Source: Saprospiraceae bacterium (GTDB lineage: Bacteria > Bacteroidota > Bacteroidia > Chitinophagales > Saprospiraceae). From it: a stretch of DNA of 64,000 nt. This document shows, piece after piece, positions 8,761 to 18,036 of this stretch (position 1 is its first letter; the number at the start of each line of letters is the position of its first letter). Both the position numbers and the translations under genes were made by a program. The DNA is taken from positions 124,001 to 188,000 of the forward strand of contig JANQSS010000258.1 of NCBI GenBank assembly GCA_028279185.1, read 5' to 3'. The notes below the pieces were generated by a model. It was not told the DNA's origin. It ran no database searches and worked only from the letters and a program-made list of their open reading frames with translations.

Positions 8761-9008
8761 CTTAGTCGCTTGTTATGATTTACTACGACAAAACTAAAAG
8801 CAAACTGTATGTTCTGCTTATCCAAATTACGGAATGACTTATCCGTTTTACAGGTTGCGCCGAGAACGTAAAGAAATGTATGCGGCTCTACTCTTTGCTT
8901 CTGCGTGCTCACTCCAGCTAGAAGACGGCATACTCCTACTGGCAGATTCGAAGACAATGTTGCCGAGACGTAAAGACCCTAGACGGTTATAACGACCTCG
9001 ATATCCAT

Positions 9009-10331
9009 CTATTTAGTTTTAAAATCAATTAAAAAGGGTTTTAGTGGAAATCCGGTTGCGGATTGAAACCGATCAGATACTAATGTTTGATACCTTCTGT
9101 TTTTATCCATGCTAACTTCAAATGAAAAAGATGTACCATCATCCGAAAACCCAATTGCCTTCTCTGCTTTTAATACATTTTTTTCTCCTAAGGGACCGAA
9201 ATCAAATCCCATCATTTGTTTGTTCATAGGTTCTGAAAACATCAGTGTGATTACCTTAAGGTCATGATCAACACCTTCATCGTTGTTGGTAAATTCGGAA
9301 ATGCGGGTTACCTCCGGGCGTTTGGACTCAAAATTTGTGCGCATATCTTCTATCGTACCTGAAAAATATTGGGTGTTATTAACCAATTCTTCTACGGCTG
9401 ATTCGTCATGGTAATCCAATTCGATTAGCTTCTTAATCGCTTCTCTTTTATCGGCAGATGTATTATAAAAGCGAGACGCAATTTGGTACCCTACAAAATA
9501 ACCTAATTCGCTTGTTTCAAATTCATTTTTAGGTGAATTCCAGAGCCAATTGTATACTGTGTTTGGTTTAAACATATCTTCTTCAAATCGCTGTTTTATC
9601 CTTTCTTCATTATCGGGTCCAAAAGTGAATGCCTTCCATGGTGACTTCTCTCCGGTAGCCTTTATTGCTACAAACTCAGCTATTCCTTCGTACAAAACAA
9701 GTGGCAGTAAATTGTGAACCATTGCATTTTGCTGCGTATGTACATATTCATGTACACATAAAAACGACAAATACGTAACAGGATTAATCTTATAATAATT
9801 CTGATTATATTCTGGTAGTTCAAACGTAATAGTCGATGAATCTCCCAAAGCAAATTCCGTCCCCAAAAGCACCATTCCATCCACCCCCGTACCAGGAGAT
9901 CGGTGGTTCCCAATGGTATAATATATTGTCGAATGCTTTAAGTCGGGATATATTTTTGCCAACTTAACCACACCCTCTCTTAGTTTTTCATTAAAGGGTT
10001 CAAGGTTTTCAGTATTTTTTCTTATTGAATTCCAAAATGATGTGCGCGTTGTAAATGTTTTCCAGTATTCCGCCGCCGTATACCTGCGTGCTTCAATCAT
10101 CCTTTTTTGACCTTTTGATGCTTTATCCAAAAACATGGATTTTATATAATCCATTTGTTTGGTTGAATCTTGAATGCCTTCAATTGCATCGTACGCTTTC
10201 CAAAAATTTTCTACATCGGAGGAAACAATTGCTTGCTCCTTAAAAATGGAGGATTCATTCGTTTGAGTCTGGCAGCCCGATATTATTGCAGCTATTATAG
10301 CTCCGGCCAAATATATTCGTATCGTATTCAC
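9009..10331 (-). CDS. HExxH zinc metalloprotease-like lipoprotein (GldB/DUF2268-like)
   Basis: 440 residues. The signal peptide ends at a lipobox-like ISGC20. The central domain has H194-E-Y-V-H198 and a downstream YEGIAEF (around 214-220) supplying the third ligand Glu, as in gluzincin-type peptidases related to DUF2268. A C-terminal Ig-like segment (DLKVITLMFSEPMNK) resembles the SbsA/Big_5 fold. It is likely tethered to the outer surface; whether it cuts proteins is not shown. Single gene. Confidence 0.72.
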   Translation of the reverse strand: MNTIRIYLAGAIIAAIISGCQTQTNESSIFKEQAIVSSDVENFWKAYDAIEGIQDSTKQMDYIKSMFLDKASKGQKRMIEARRYTAAEYWKTFTTRTSFWNSIRKNTENLEPFNEKLREGVVKLAKIYPDLKHSTIYYTIGNHRSPGTGVDGMVLLGTEFALGDSSTITFELPEYNQNYYKINPVTYLSFLCVHEYVHTQQNAMVHNLLPLVLYEGIAEFVAIKATGEKSPWKAFTFGPDNEERIKQRFEEDMFKPNTVYNWLWNSPKNEFETSELGYFVGYQIASRFYNTSADKREAIKKLIELDYHDESAVEELVNNTQYFSGTIEDMRTNFESKRPEVTRISEFTNNDEGVDHDLKVITLMFSEPMNKQMMGFDFGPLGEKNVLKAEKAIGFSDDGTSFSFEVSMDKNRRYQTLVSDRFQSATGFPLKPFLIDFKTK

Positions 10332-10523
10332 TCTTCTTATCGTATTCAGTTAAATGCCCCCTAACATACCAGGTGCATTTCTATGGAATTTTATAAACAA
10401 TTTAAATGCCTTTCTACATGAAAAAGGTTTCTCTTACATACTTTGAAACGGCGTTTTCCGAATATATAGCTTTGTCTAGTTCTTTTTAACATCACCACGT
10501 AAAGGACACGATCCCATCTTCAC

Positions 10524-10976
10524 TCATGCTCCAAATTGGCTTAAATGGTGGTCGAGGTGCTTGTAAAACATGTTACTCCACTCTTGTTTGTTCAATTGCC
10601 CAAAGGAATGAGATTCTTTGCCATCAAAATGATTGGAACCCAGGTTTTGAGTTTTCTCAATATGTGCTATCAACCGTTCTTTTTCGGCTTGAAAGTTCTT
10701 TTCTTCCGTTATCAAAAATTCAGGAGCTGTCCGGCTATTTCTTTTGTATGGTTTTTCGCTTACAACCGTATTTTTGACGAATGTCTTTAACATCCATCTT
10801 TTAAGTCCCGTCGGTTTGACATGCTTCTTTTCATAGACTAATTCGTACGTTACATTACAATGGGCTAACATTTGTCCAACTGACATCTTTCCCCATTTCC
10901 GTTGGGAGGTAGGCTGTAAGGAATTGATTCTTTCAATTGTTTCTTCCGTTACGGATTTATCAAATATATTTTTCAT
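10524..10976 (-). CDS. DUF1569 (DinB-like) protein
   Basis: 150 residues typical of DUF1569: RINSLQPTSQRKWGKMSVGQMLAHC at the start and a closing MFYKHLDHHLSQFG, whose spaced His residues match the metal-binding pattern of the DinB four-helix fold. Family members have no agreed function but resemble thiol-transfer or detoxification enzymes. Single gene. Confidence 0.85.
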   Translation of the reverse strand: MKNIFDKSVTEETIERINSLQPTSQRKWGKMSVGQMLAHCNVTYELVYEKKHVKPTGLKRWMLKTFVKNTVVSEKPYKRNSRTAPEFLITEEKNFQAEKERLIAHIEKTQNLGSNHFDGKESHSFGQLNKQEWSNMFYKHLDHHLSQFGA

Positions 10977-11077
10977 TTACACGCTTTTTGCTTGTTATTG
11001 GCCCGCTAGCTATCCCATATCGCATTGACATATTCAGAACTGTCCACCATAACCCCGCGTTGGATAAAAGGTCTCCG

Positions 11078-11563
11078 TTACAACATCTTTATGGCATTGA
11101 TTATTTCATCCGATTCCTTGACCAGATCTCTTTTAATCTTTTCTGCTAGCAAAGGTAAGTTATCAAAATCAGGTTCACTTTCTATCACTGCCTCCAAAAT
11201 AGCATATTGAGGCATTTTATTTCTGTTTTTATTCCAAATAGATCCTTTAAGTAGATTCCAATATTTTTTTTGAATGCTAATTGTATTACCCAGCAACCAA
11301 ATTTCAAATCTCATTTCTACATGATTCAGCACTAGTCCCAGTTTTAACTTTTCATTTTTCAAGAAGTCATTGGTGTAGTAGAAATACGTGTAATCCAAAT
11401 ATCCGTGAAGTATACCTGTAAAGGAGTACCGATCAGACAAGTTTTTAATACAATCTGTTCTTACTTTCATTACGAACTTCACCAGTTCATTATAGGCGAA
11501 TAATATATCCCCTTTTTTAAGTTGTTCTTTATAAATCGATATATAATGATTTAAATTTTCCAT
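11078..11563 (-). CDS. Conserved small protein, possibly DUF7000
   Basis: 161 residues, no signal peptide. It starts MENLNHYISIYKEQLKKG and has a hydrophobic core with LNHVEMRFEIWLLGNT and KKYWNLL. I associate this pattern with a widespread family of cytoplasmic proteins in Bacteroidota and Firmicutes (DUF7000-like). No catalytic motif is visible. Real by length, composition and start position. Confidence 0.7.
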   Translation of the reverse strand: MENLNHYISIYKEQLKKGDILFAYNELVKFVMKVRTDCIKNLSDRYSFTGILHGYLDYTYFYYTNDFLKNEKLKLGLVLNHVEMRFEIWLLGNTISIQKKYWNLLKGSIWNKNRNKMPQYAILEAVIESEPDFDNLPLLAEKIKRDLVKESDEIINAIKML

Positions 11564-11655
11564 TCACGTTTTGTTCAACTCATTCCGAACGCTATGTACA
11601 AGCAGTGTGCATCAAAGACGGAATTATACTTTTATCAGCACGAGCAGGCCTCAGT

Positions 11656-12213
11656 TTATTTTATCTTTTTTACCATCATTATGTAGTTAAGCGAAGCACC
11701 ATCTATTCTAAACATATCCTCCACCTCTCCAATCCTTTGAAATCCTAGTTTTTCGTACAGCCGGATCGCCGGACTATTCTCAGCCAACACCCATAAATCG
11801 ATGTGTTCAATGCCCGTTTCCCTATTCGCCCAATCTACAATGGATTTAACCAGCAAATTACCCATCCCAATGTTTCTATAATCCCGATGCACTCCCATGC
11901 CCATAACGACTCGATGGTGTGTATAATTTTGATTATGTGATTTTAGATCAACGTGGCCAATTATCTCGCTCTTTTTGTTTACAGCAATCAAGACACGTCT
12001 CCACCCCAATTCATCAATTGAAATGGAAAGCCCCTGTCTAAAGCTACCCGCCACTTCCTTTGGTATATGCAAATTATTTCTTGAAATGGGAAGAAACAGG
12101 GGCGAACTGCCTTTGCCATTATCCGAGATATGGTCATTGAGATAAACAAGGAAATCTTCGATTCCTTCAGGTTCCAAAAGCTGTATATCTATTTTGTTGA
12201 TCATGTAATTCAT
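11656..12213 (-). CDS. GNAT family N-acetyltransferase
   Basis: 185 residues. The acetyl-CoA loop is visible as MGMGVHRDYRNIGMGNLL (R/QxxGxG/A-type), followed by the WVLAENSPAIRLYEKLGFQRIGE signature of motif B. N-terminal residues 20-60 are variable, as expected for the acceptor side. Target amine unknown. Single gene. Confidence 0.9.
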   Translation of the reverse strand: MNYMINKIDIQLLEPEGIEDFLVYLNDHISDNGKGSSPLFLPISRNNLHIPKEVAGSFRQGLSISIDELGWRRVLIAVNKKSEIIGHVDLKSHNQNYTHHRVVMGMGVHRDYRNIGMGNLLVKSIVDWANRETGIEHIDLWVLAENSPAIRLYEKLGFQRIGEVEDMFRIDGASLNYIMMVKKIK

Positions 12214-12575
12214 TTTCTACATTTTGAAGTGACTTATGTCGTAATATAAAGGCTGTAACAACACCTTTCCAAAATCATCCATTTGGCACAAGTTCACGCT
12301 AGTCTCATCAAAAATTACCTAAAAGTAGTATACAAATTACATTGTATCAATACATGTTCATTTTCTCTATATGCCGAAGAGAACAGTTTAGCGACATAGT
12401 TCTTGGCATGTGAACAGATGGCATAGTTGTTATACCAATTAAAGGCATAATTGACGCAGGTCATTTTCTCCTCAAATTTAAATTGAATATACTTTTCCGA
12501 AAGTCCGAACCTGTAAACCGATTCATTTTCCTACATGCCGGCAATTCTCCTTTTGGTATGCCATAGGGTAATCTT
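12214..12575 (-). other. Gap with a decayed coding scrap
   Basis: No intact gene. A minus-strand frame of roughly 65 codons (about 12320-12525) without a start codon reads as plausible protein (for example YAFNWYNNYAICSHAKNYVAKL) and ends in a stop. It may be a remnant of a lost gene; I cannot name the family. Confidence 0.3.
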
Positions 12576-14945
12576 CTAAAATTGTCTCGTGAATGAAATT
12601 TTCCCAATCAATTGTTCTTGACTATTAGTCATGTCAGCACCTGGTTCACCTGAGAACTGATTGAAAACCAAATATAGAAAGCTAAGTGGCCGGTACTCCC
12701 AAGCCAACCGGATATTCCAAAGGTGCTCAGCAGAAATACTCTCGGAATTATATTGATAAAACCCTGTTACGTGAACTCTCGGATTCAAAGAAAACCGAGA
12801 GGATAGTGTGATCAATCGGGCATTTTTGTCTTCTTCTTCGATGCCTAGTTTTCTGATCCGGTTAAAAGTAATACTTCCCTCCAACTCAATATGTGGAATG
12901 GGTGCTATTCTCAGATTAGCTTTGATCACATCCAGATTCCCGTCAAAATAACCGCCTGTTTCGGCGGTCAAAATACCCGAATATTTTTTGGAGCGGTCTG
13001 TTGAAATATATAATCGATACCGGTTGTATTGATAACTGCCTTTTTCCACGTCTATGCCTAAAGGTGAAAAATCATTTTGAACATTTTGCCATGTAGGTTC
13101 AATAGTAAATTGCAAACGGGTGTCGTCCTGAAATCGAATGTAAATTGGGTAGAGTTGGACACTATTTTCTATCAAATCAAAATTAGACGCATGTTGATAT
13201 AGATTGACCCAAAAACCCGGCTCAAAAGAACGTATGAACGATGGTCGCCATTTAGGTCGCCAATTCAAGTATCCGCCCGGATTGTGATAAATCAAATTTC
13301 TACCCAATAGAAAACCCATTGCAGGGTCATATTGTTCCGATATATAATAATGCTCAGAACCGATATGAAATTGGTTTGTGCTGTAACCGATGGCAAAATA
13401 TCCTCCCATTCCAGCGTTCATATTTTCATCTTCAACCTTGTCCAACGAGTTGGTCACAAAATATCTCAACGACAATGACTCGGAAGGGCGATTGAACCCA
13501 CTTACGGAAATAGTAGAATTATTTTTTGCACCCAGTTCAATCGTACTTTCATCATATCTATTAGTTAGTAAAATCCCCAAGTTATCTTGTTTATTGTATT
13601 GGTGTTCGTACCTGAATATGCCAAAATAGCTGCCCGATTCACCATTGAATTTATTCTGACTCATCAGTAATCCGCCGATATTTCTCTTCTGGTTTCTACT
13701 GACAAACCTTGCTCCCATATCAATCGGAATGAGCGAGCCGCCATTATCCAATCCAATATTTCTGCTAAAAAAAGGATTCAGTACGTTACCATTGTCCAAT
13801 TTAAAAATCCCTGAATTTTCTAAAAAGAACTGCCTTCTTTCAGGAAAAAAAACCGAAAAACGGGTTAGGTTTTGAACTGCCCTGTCCACATCTACTTGGG
13901 CAAAATCTGTGTTCACGGTAAAATCCAAAACGCTCTGCGGCGTAATCGCCCATTTTATTTCACCGCCTAACTTTACATCATCGTCTTGTGCCGTTTCTTC
14001 TCCATTCACCAACGAACGGTTGTAGTTGTTCAATATATAAGGCTGGATACGGATATTGGTAGCAGGAGAAGGCACATCCATTGATTTAATAGCACCAGCA
14101 TAAATCGGGCGATAAGGCGAGAAAGCTCTTGGGTAAGCAGGTAGGGCACTTATTTCGTTTGTTCGTCGTGCTCGTCTGACAAAATTCATACGCCAAAAAA
14201 AGTTTTCTATTTTCTCCTCGGGGTATCGCAGCGATTTAAAGGGTATAGCAAATTCAGCTGTCCAGTTGTCTGTATTAATCCGGGTGCGGACCTTCCACAG
14301 TGCATCATAATCGGCATCAAACAATTGACCATTAAACACTTGCATATCCCGTTGATTGCCGTAGGGAGTGGTCTGAAAAGTAGTCGCTACCTGTTGAGTA
14401 TTGAACGGGTCAAAGACAACCCCAAACAAGTCATTGCTTCCCCATGAAAAGTCCCGTTCGAGATTACTGACTCTAACCCCTTTTCCTCCAAGACTATCAA
14501 AACAAACCACTCCGATATAGATGTAATCCTCATTGTAGAGAATTTTGACAGCTGTTGGGAAAGCTGTCGGTTTTCCCTGAATGGGCTCAACAGTTACAAA
14601 ATTGTCATAAGCAATTGCCTCCTGATAGGACTCCTCATCTAAAACCCCATCTATTTTTAAATCGATATTGATTTTAGTTGGTTCAAATTCTATTGGATTT
14701 TCAGAAGGAGGAAAAATATCTTCTTTCGACTGTGCCGAGGTATCGTTTACACAAATAAATATTAATTGCGATGTAAAAGCTGCAATCAACAACATATAAG
14801 TGGCATGCTTCAATCCGTTTCGGATAAACATTATTCCGGATTCGGCATAATTGAAGTAGTGAATACAAATTTTTCTTAAATTCAAAGCAGACAATGCGTT
14901 GCTACCGTTGACCTTAGATAATTTATCAAATTGCTTATTGTTCAT
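12576..14945 (-). CDS. DUF5916 outer-membrane protein with CBM9-like N-terminus
   Basis: About 789 residues. A hydrophobic signal (MLLIAAFTSQLIFICVNDTSAQS) lies some 55 residues in, so the true start is probably internal. Next comes a carbohydrate-binding-family-9-like domain (IDLKIDGVLDEESYQEA to EFAIPFKSLRYP), then the DUF5916 beta-rich region with many amphipathic strands (FFPERRQFFLENSGIF; ending LIGKISFTRQF with a terminal aromatic, as in outer-membrane barrels). Probably an outer-membrane protein of unknown ligand. Single gene. Confidence 0.82.
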   Translation of the reverse strand: MNNKQFDKLSKVNGSNALSALNLRKICIHYFNYAESGIMFIRNGLKHATYMLLIAAFTSQLIFICVNDTSAQSKEDIFPPSENPIEFEPTKINIDLKIDGVLDEESYQEAIAYDNFVTVEPIQGKPTAFPTAVKILYNEDYIYIGVVCFDSLGGKGVRVSNLERDFSWGSNDLFGVVFDPFNTQQVATTFQTTPYGNQRDMQVFNGQLFDADYDALWKVRTRINTDNWTAEFAIPFKSLRYPEEKIENFFWRMNFVRRARRTNEISALPAYPRAFSPYRPIYAGAIKSMDVPSPATNIRIQPYILNNYNRSLVNGEETAQDDDVKLGGEIKWAITPQSVLDFTVNTDFAQVDVDRAVQNLTRFSVFFPERRQFFLENSGIFKLDNGNVLNPFFSRNIGLDNGGSLIPIDMGARFVSRNQKRNIGGLLMSQNKFNGESGSYFGIFRYEHQYNKQDNLGILLTNRYDESTIELGAKNNSTISVSGFNRPSESLSLRYFVTNSLDKVEDENMNAGMGGYFAIGYSTNQFHIGSEHYYISEQYDPAMGFLLGRNLIYHNPGGYLNWRPKWRPSFIRSFEPGFWVNLYQHASNFDLIENSVQLYPIYIRFQDDTRLQFTIEPTWQNVQNDFSPLGIDVEKGSYQYNRYRLYISTDRSKKYSGILTAETGGYFDGNLDVIKANLRIAPIPHIELEGSITFNRIRKLGIEEEDKNARLITLSSRFSLNPRVHVTGFYQYNSESISAEHLWNIRLAWEYRPLSFLYLVFNQFSGEPGADMTNSQEQLIGKISFTRQF

Positions 14946-15027
14946 TTAATAACTGATAACGGGTCGACTGTATCAAACGCAGGCATATGACGTATAACGT
15001 CATAATCGTTGGTATAGCTTGAACGTC

Positions 15028-16245
15028 TTAGTCCAACGCATACGCACGCTGAACGGGCCATTCATCTTCGTAACCTTCTTTCCATTTTTGTGTAAGCAAT
15101 TCCTCTTCAGTTGCTAAACAAGCTTCTAAATCAGATATAATTTGCTTTTCATTCATGTCCTGACCGATGAATACAATTTCGTTTATGCGATCGCCAAACC
15201 TTTTGTCCCAACCTTTTTCTATGTGCTTTTGGTTTTCTACAAATGATACATAATTCATGCGCTTCTGAAAAGGCATACTGCTCCACCATACACCCGCACT
15301 ATCTGCTCTCAAAGACCCACCGGCTTGCCCCCAAACCAATGCTTGCGCAGGGCGTGAAGCCAACCAAAACATTCCTTTGCTTCTTATAATATTACCGGGG
15401 AACTTGTGCTGCACATATTCCCAAAATCTTTTTGGGTCAAAAGGTATTTTACCTCTATAAACAAAAGAAGCAATACCATATTCCTCGGTTTCAGGTGTGT
15501 GTTCTTCTTTGTTCAGTTCTTCTATCCAACCTGCACTTTGTTCTGCTTCTTCAAAATTGAACAAACCAGTGTTCAATATTTCTGATGGCCCTACTTTACT
15601 AAAGCTGGACTCTACAATTCGCGCGGAAGGATTTAGTTTATGAATGGCAGCTTTGAGAACGCCCAGACGATCCTTGGATACTAAATCAATTTTGTTCAAA
15701 AGAATAACATTGGCGAATTCAATCTGGTCAGTTAATAAATTAACTATAGTGCGATTGTCGCCATCTATGTTTGTGAGTTTCCTGTCTACTAAGGTTTCCG
15801 GGCTACCAAAGTCTTTAAAGAAATTGAAAGCATCTACAACGGTTACCATTGTGTCTATGTAACTAAATCGAGACAGGTCAATTCCATTTTCTTCATCTAC
15901 AAAAGAAAATGTTTGGGCGACAGGAATTGGTTCACTGATTCCTGTACTCTCAATCAGTAGATAATCGAACCGATCCTCTTTTGCCAATCGTTCTACTTCA
16001 ATCATGAGATCTTCGCGAAGTGTACAGCAAATACACCCATTACTCATTTCTACTAATTTCTCTTCCGTTCGAGATAACGTATTTTCATTCTTTACCAGCT
16101 CTGCATCTACATTTACTTCGCTCATGTCGTTGACGATTACCGCTACCTTTAGACCTTCTTTATTGTGCAGAACGTGATTAAGTAAAGTTGTCTTTCCAGC
16201 TCCCAGGAAACCACTTAATACCGTTACTGGTAGTTTTTTCTGCAT
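15028..16245 (-). CDS. COG0523 GTPase, probable zinc metallochaperone
   Basis: 405 residues. The G-loop GFLGAGKT spans residues 12-19 and the metal-binding C71-I-C73-C74 follows at the hallmark position; NKIDL is the guanine-specificity motif, and a CobW C-terminal domain follows ([20 protein letters not shown]). COG0523 proteins hydrolyse GTP to deliver metals. The neighbours, a 68-residue protein and a DUF1826 protein, and a 35-bp palindrome ahead of the group point to the Zur-regulated zinc-starvation subfamily. Transcribed last in the three-gene operon, with a gap of about 8 bp. Confidence 0.9.
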   Translation of the reverse strand: MQKKLPVTVLSGFLGAGKTTLLNHVLHNKEGLKVAVIVNDMSEVNVDAELVKNENTLSRTEEKLVEMSNGCICCTLREDLMIEVERLAKEDRFDYLLIESTGISEPIPVAQTFSFVDEENGIDLSRFSYIDTMVTVVDAFNFFKDFGSPETLVDRKLTNIDGDNRTIVNLLTDQIEFANVILLNKIDLVSKDRLGVLKAAIHKLNPSARIVESSFSKVGPSEILNTGLFNFEEAEQSAGWIEELNKEEHTPETEEYGIASFVYRGKIPFDPKRFWEYVQHKFPGNIIRSKGMFWLASRPAQALVWGQAGGSLRADSAGVWWSSMPFQKRMNYVSFVENQKHIEKGWDKRFGDRINEIVFIGQDMNEKQIISDLEACLATEEELLTQKWKEGYEDEWPVQRAYALD

Positions 16246-16252
16246 TATTGCT

Positions 16253-16459
16253 TTATATTTTCTTTAACCAATAGATAATATTATTCATGTGCCGCTTTCC
16301 ATATAATTCAATAAATTTTTTTGTCTCCGGATTATTATTGTCTTCGTAAATACTAATCCGTTTTTCTGCAAAAGTTTTGGTCAGCTTTATTTTGCAATCA
16401 TTGACAATACAATTTTTCCATTCTTCAAAAGTCAGTGGTATCATTCCAGGTACTTTCAT
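16253..16459 (-). CDS. Small conserved protein of the zinc-starvation operon
   Basis: 68 residues, mostly helical, starting [22 protein letters not shown] and ending [13 protein letters not shown]. Its start overlaps the end of the DUF1826 gene by about 35 bp, and its stop lies 8 bp before the GTPase gene. No enzyme motif is visible. The overlaps on both sides support a real, translationally coupled gene. Confidence 0.75.
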   Translation of the reverse strand: MKVPGMIPLTFEEWKNCIVNDCKIKLTKTFAEKRISIYEDNNNPETKKFIELYGKRHMNNIIYWLKKI

Positions 16460-17093
16460 TTAAATCAATTCGAAGTAAAAGTCTTTTTTCTCCGGTTTCC
16501 TCGATAGAAGGGCTGCGATGCATAATGGGAGTTCCTTCTGGATATAAGGCGCCCTTAAGGATAACCACATGGCCCGTCTCTACTTGTTCAATAAGGTTAT
16601 CGCCAATTTTAATGTCTTTATTATTTATTTGGCGTTGAACTACTTTGCTGTTGGTGGTTTCATCAGGCAACCAAAGCGTACCTGGTCCACTATACGTACA
16701 CAACATTCTCAAGGCGTTAATATCAGTATGAAATTTCCGACACATATTCGATTCAACGGATGCGAGAAGTAACCGAAATACAGAAGCCCCGGCAACTTCC
16801 TGGAAGCAACGAAGCAGATAAATAATATCTTCCGTAATTAGATTAAGACCATTCGAATCTAACGCCTGTCTAAGTTCCCTTTGAATTGCATCGATGCTTC
16901 CACTTGACCTGAGTTCAATCTTGTTGTCAAGCAAGATCTGTACCTCCCTTTTGAGTGCTGAAATGTCTCTTTTATAGATGGCAATGTTTGTGTCTTTTTG
17001 ATGTATTCGCCTTAAGATGTCAGGGGCTGTGCCTATCTCTGAATTGCGGGCAGGCTTATGTTCTGCGATAGGTTTGGTGTACGTTTCAATCAT
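16425..17093 (-). CDS. DUF1826 family protein
   Basis: 222 residues with family features: CRKFHTDINALRMLCTYSGPGTLWLPDE, GHVVILKGALYPEG and a MHRSPS stretch ending in LLLRIDLN. The H and D residues around FHTD and MHRSP suggest an Fe/Zn-dependent cupin-like fold. DUF1826 genes are known to travel with COG0523 GTPases in Zur regulons. First gene of the operon, about 45 bp downstream of a palindrome. Confidence 0.87.
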   Translation of the reverse strand: MIETYTKPIAEHKPARNSEIGTAPDILRRIHQKDTNIAIYKRDISALKREVQILLDNKIELRSSGSIDAIQRELRQALDSNGLNLITEDIIYLLRCFQEVAGASVFRLLLASVESNMCRKFHTDINALRMLCTYSGPGTLWLPDETTNSKVVQRQINNKDIKIGDNLIEQVETGHVVILKGALYPEGTPIMHRSPSIEETGEKRLLLRIDLNESTWNDTTDF

Positions 17094-17138
17094 TTCGTTG
17101 TTTTAAGTGATGCAGGAGAAACCTTAAAAGTAGTGAAT

Positions 17139-17173
17139 AATCAACAAATGCAACAATGTTGCATTTGTTGATT
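17139..17173. promoter_or_regulatory. 35-bp palindrome, candidate Zur operator
   Basis: The arms AATCAACAAATGCAAC and GTTGCATTTGTTGATT match perfectly around a short AAT-type centre. It sits 46 bp upstream of the DUF1826 start, the first gene of a zinc-homeostasis operon. The core TGCAACAATGTTGCA has Fur/Zur-like dyad symmetry, so a Zur box is a fair inference. It is too A/T-poor at the edges and lacks a T-run to be a terminator. Confidence 0.55.
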
Positions 17174-17305
17174 TGCGTATCAATGTACAGATTGCAATCT
17201 TCCGGATAGGTTTGGAAGCGTTTTTTTGACTGAACTGGTTACGACCGATTGGCCCAATCCTGTGTGGACAAGAACTTATGACGTCCTGCAGGTGTCGCCC
17301 GTGTC

Positions 17306-17995
17306 TTATTCCTCATATAGGTTTCCAATGACATTTCGGGCCCTTTCATATCCATTCAATATTGGCTCGTTTCTTATGAATCTTATTCTGTCTAAAGAAG
17401 AGGTTTTATATGCCTTTGTTTCTTCTAACAAATCCCGCACGATTTGAACCCACTTTTGATAGGCGCCCTTTAACTCATCTATGTATACTTCTTGTGTATA
17501 AATTCGTACCATCATTCCAAGTCGTCTTTGAACATCAGCCTCAACGCTTTTAAAGAATATGCCTTTTATTCCAATGGAGGGGCTATTGAGATATATAGAG
17601 TCAAGTTCCATTCTACACCTTCTGGCTGCCCATTCGTACATGTCAAATACCAATAATTGCTTTACGTATTCCGTGGTGTCCGAATTCGTGCGATACGAAT
17701 TCTTTACTTCAAAGGCGGGAGCAAAATATATAGCTTCTTTCTTTATCTTTTTATCTCTTCGCTTCCGGGGTACGTCCATTACAGCGAATAAACCGGTACA
17801 CGCTCCCCAGCACAACTTATATTTCTCGCACATTTCCATATGCCGATCAGACCTTGTTGTATCCTGAAAGTCGCTCATTTGAATGCGGTAATCATCACTC
17901 CAAAAAATGTGGGAAGCAGTTCTTAGTGAATCTTTTTGAGCTAATAGTTTTGAGCCAAGAAAGAACAATAAAAGTAACAGCAATGTGTTTTTCAT
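17306..17995 (-). CDS. Secreted protein of unknown function
   Basis: 229 residues with a clear signal peptide (LLLLLLFFLGSKLLAQ). The mature part has Cys pairs (CEKYKLCWGAC) and two long amphipathic helices toward the C-terminus. I do not recognise the family. Likely periplasmic or surface-associated. Single gene, about 40 bp downstream of the T9SS-B gene end. Confidence 0.7.
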   Translation of the reverse strand: MKNTLLLLLLFFLGSKLLAQKDSLRTASHIFWSDDYRIQMSDFQDTTRSDRHMEMCEKYKLCWGACTGLFAVMDVPRKRRDKKIKKEAIYFAPAFEVKNSYRTNSDTTEYVKQLLVFDMYEWAARRCRMELDSIYLNSPSIGIKGIFFKSVEADVQRRLGMMVRIYTQEVYIDELKGAYQKWVQIVRDLLEETKAYKTSSLDRIRFIRNEPILNGYERARNVIGNLYEE

Positions 17996-18036
17996 AGTTA
18001 ATTGTTTATGATGGTTTTTAGCCTAATGACAGCACT

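Noticed and set aside
8733-8957. 74-codon minus-strand frame between hydrolase and metalloprotease genes
   Set aside because: No recognisable features, overlaps the hydrolase start, Cys/Arg-rich chance composition.
8700-15030. Half-sites such as CTTGTTATGATT (near 8770) and TTGCTTGTTATTGG (near 10990) as attC remnants
   Set aside because: No matching left arm or paired core could be found, so they do not meet the standard used for the other sites.
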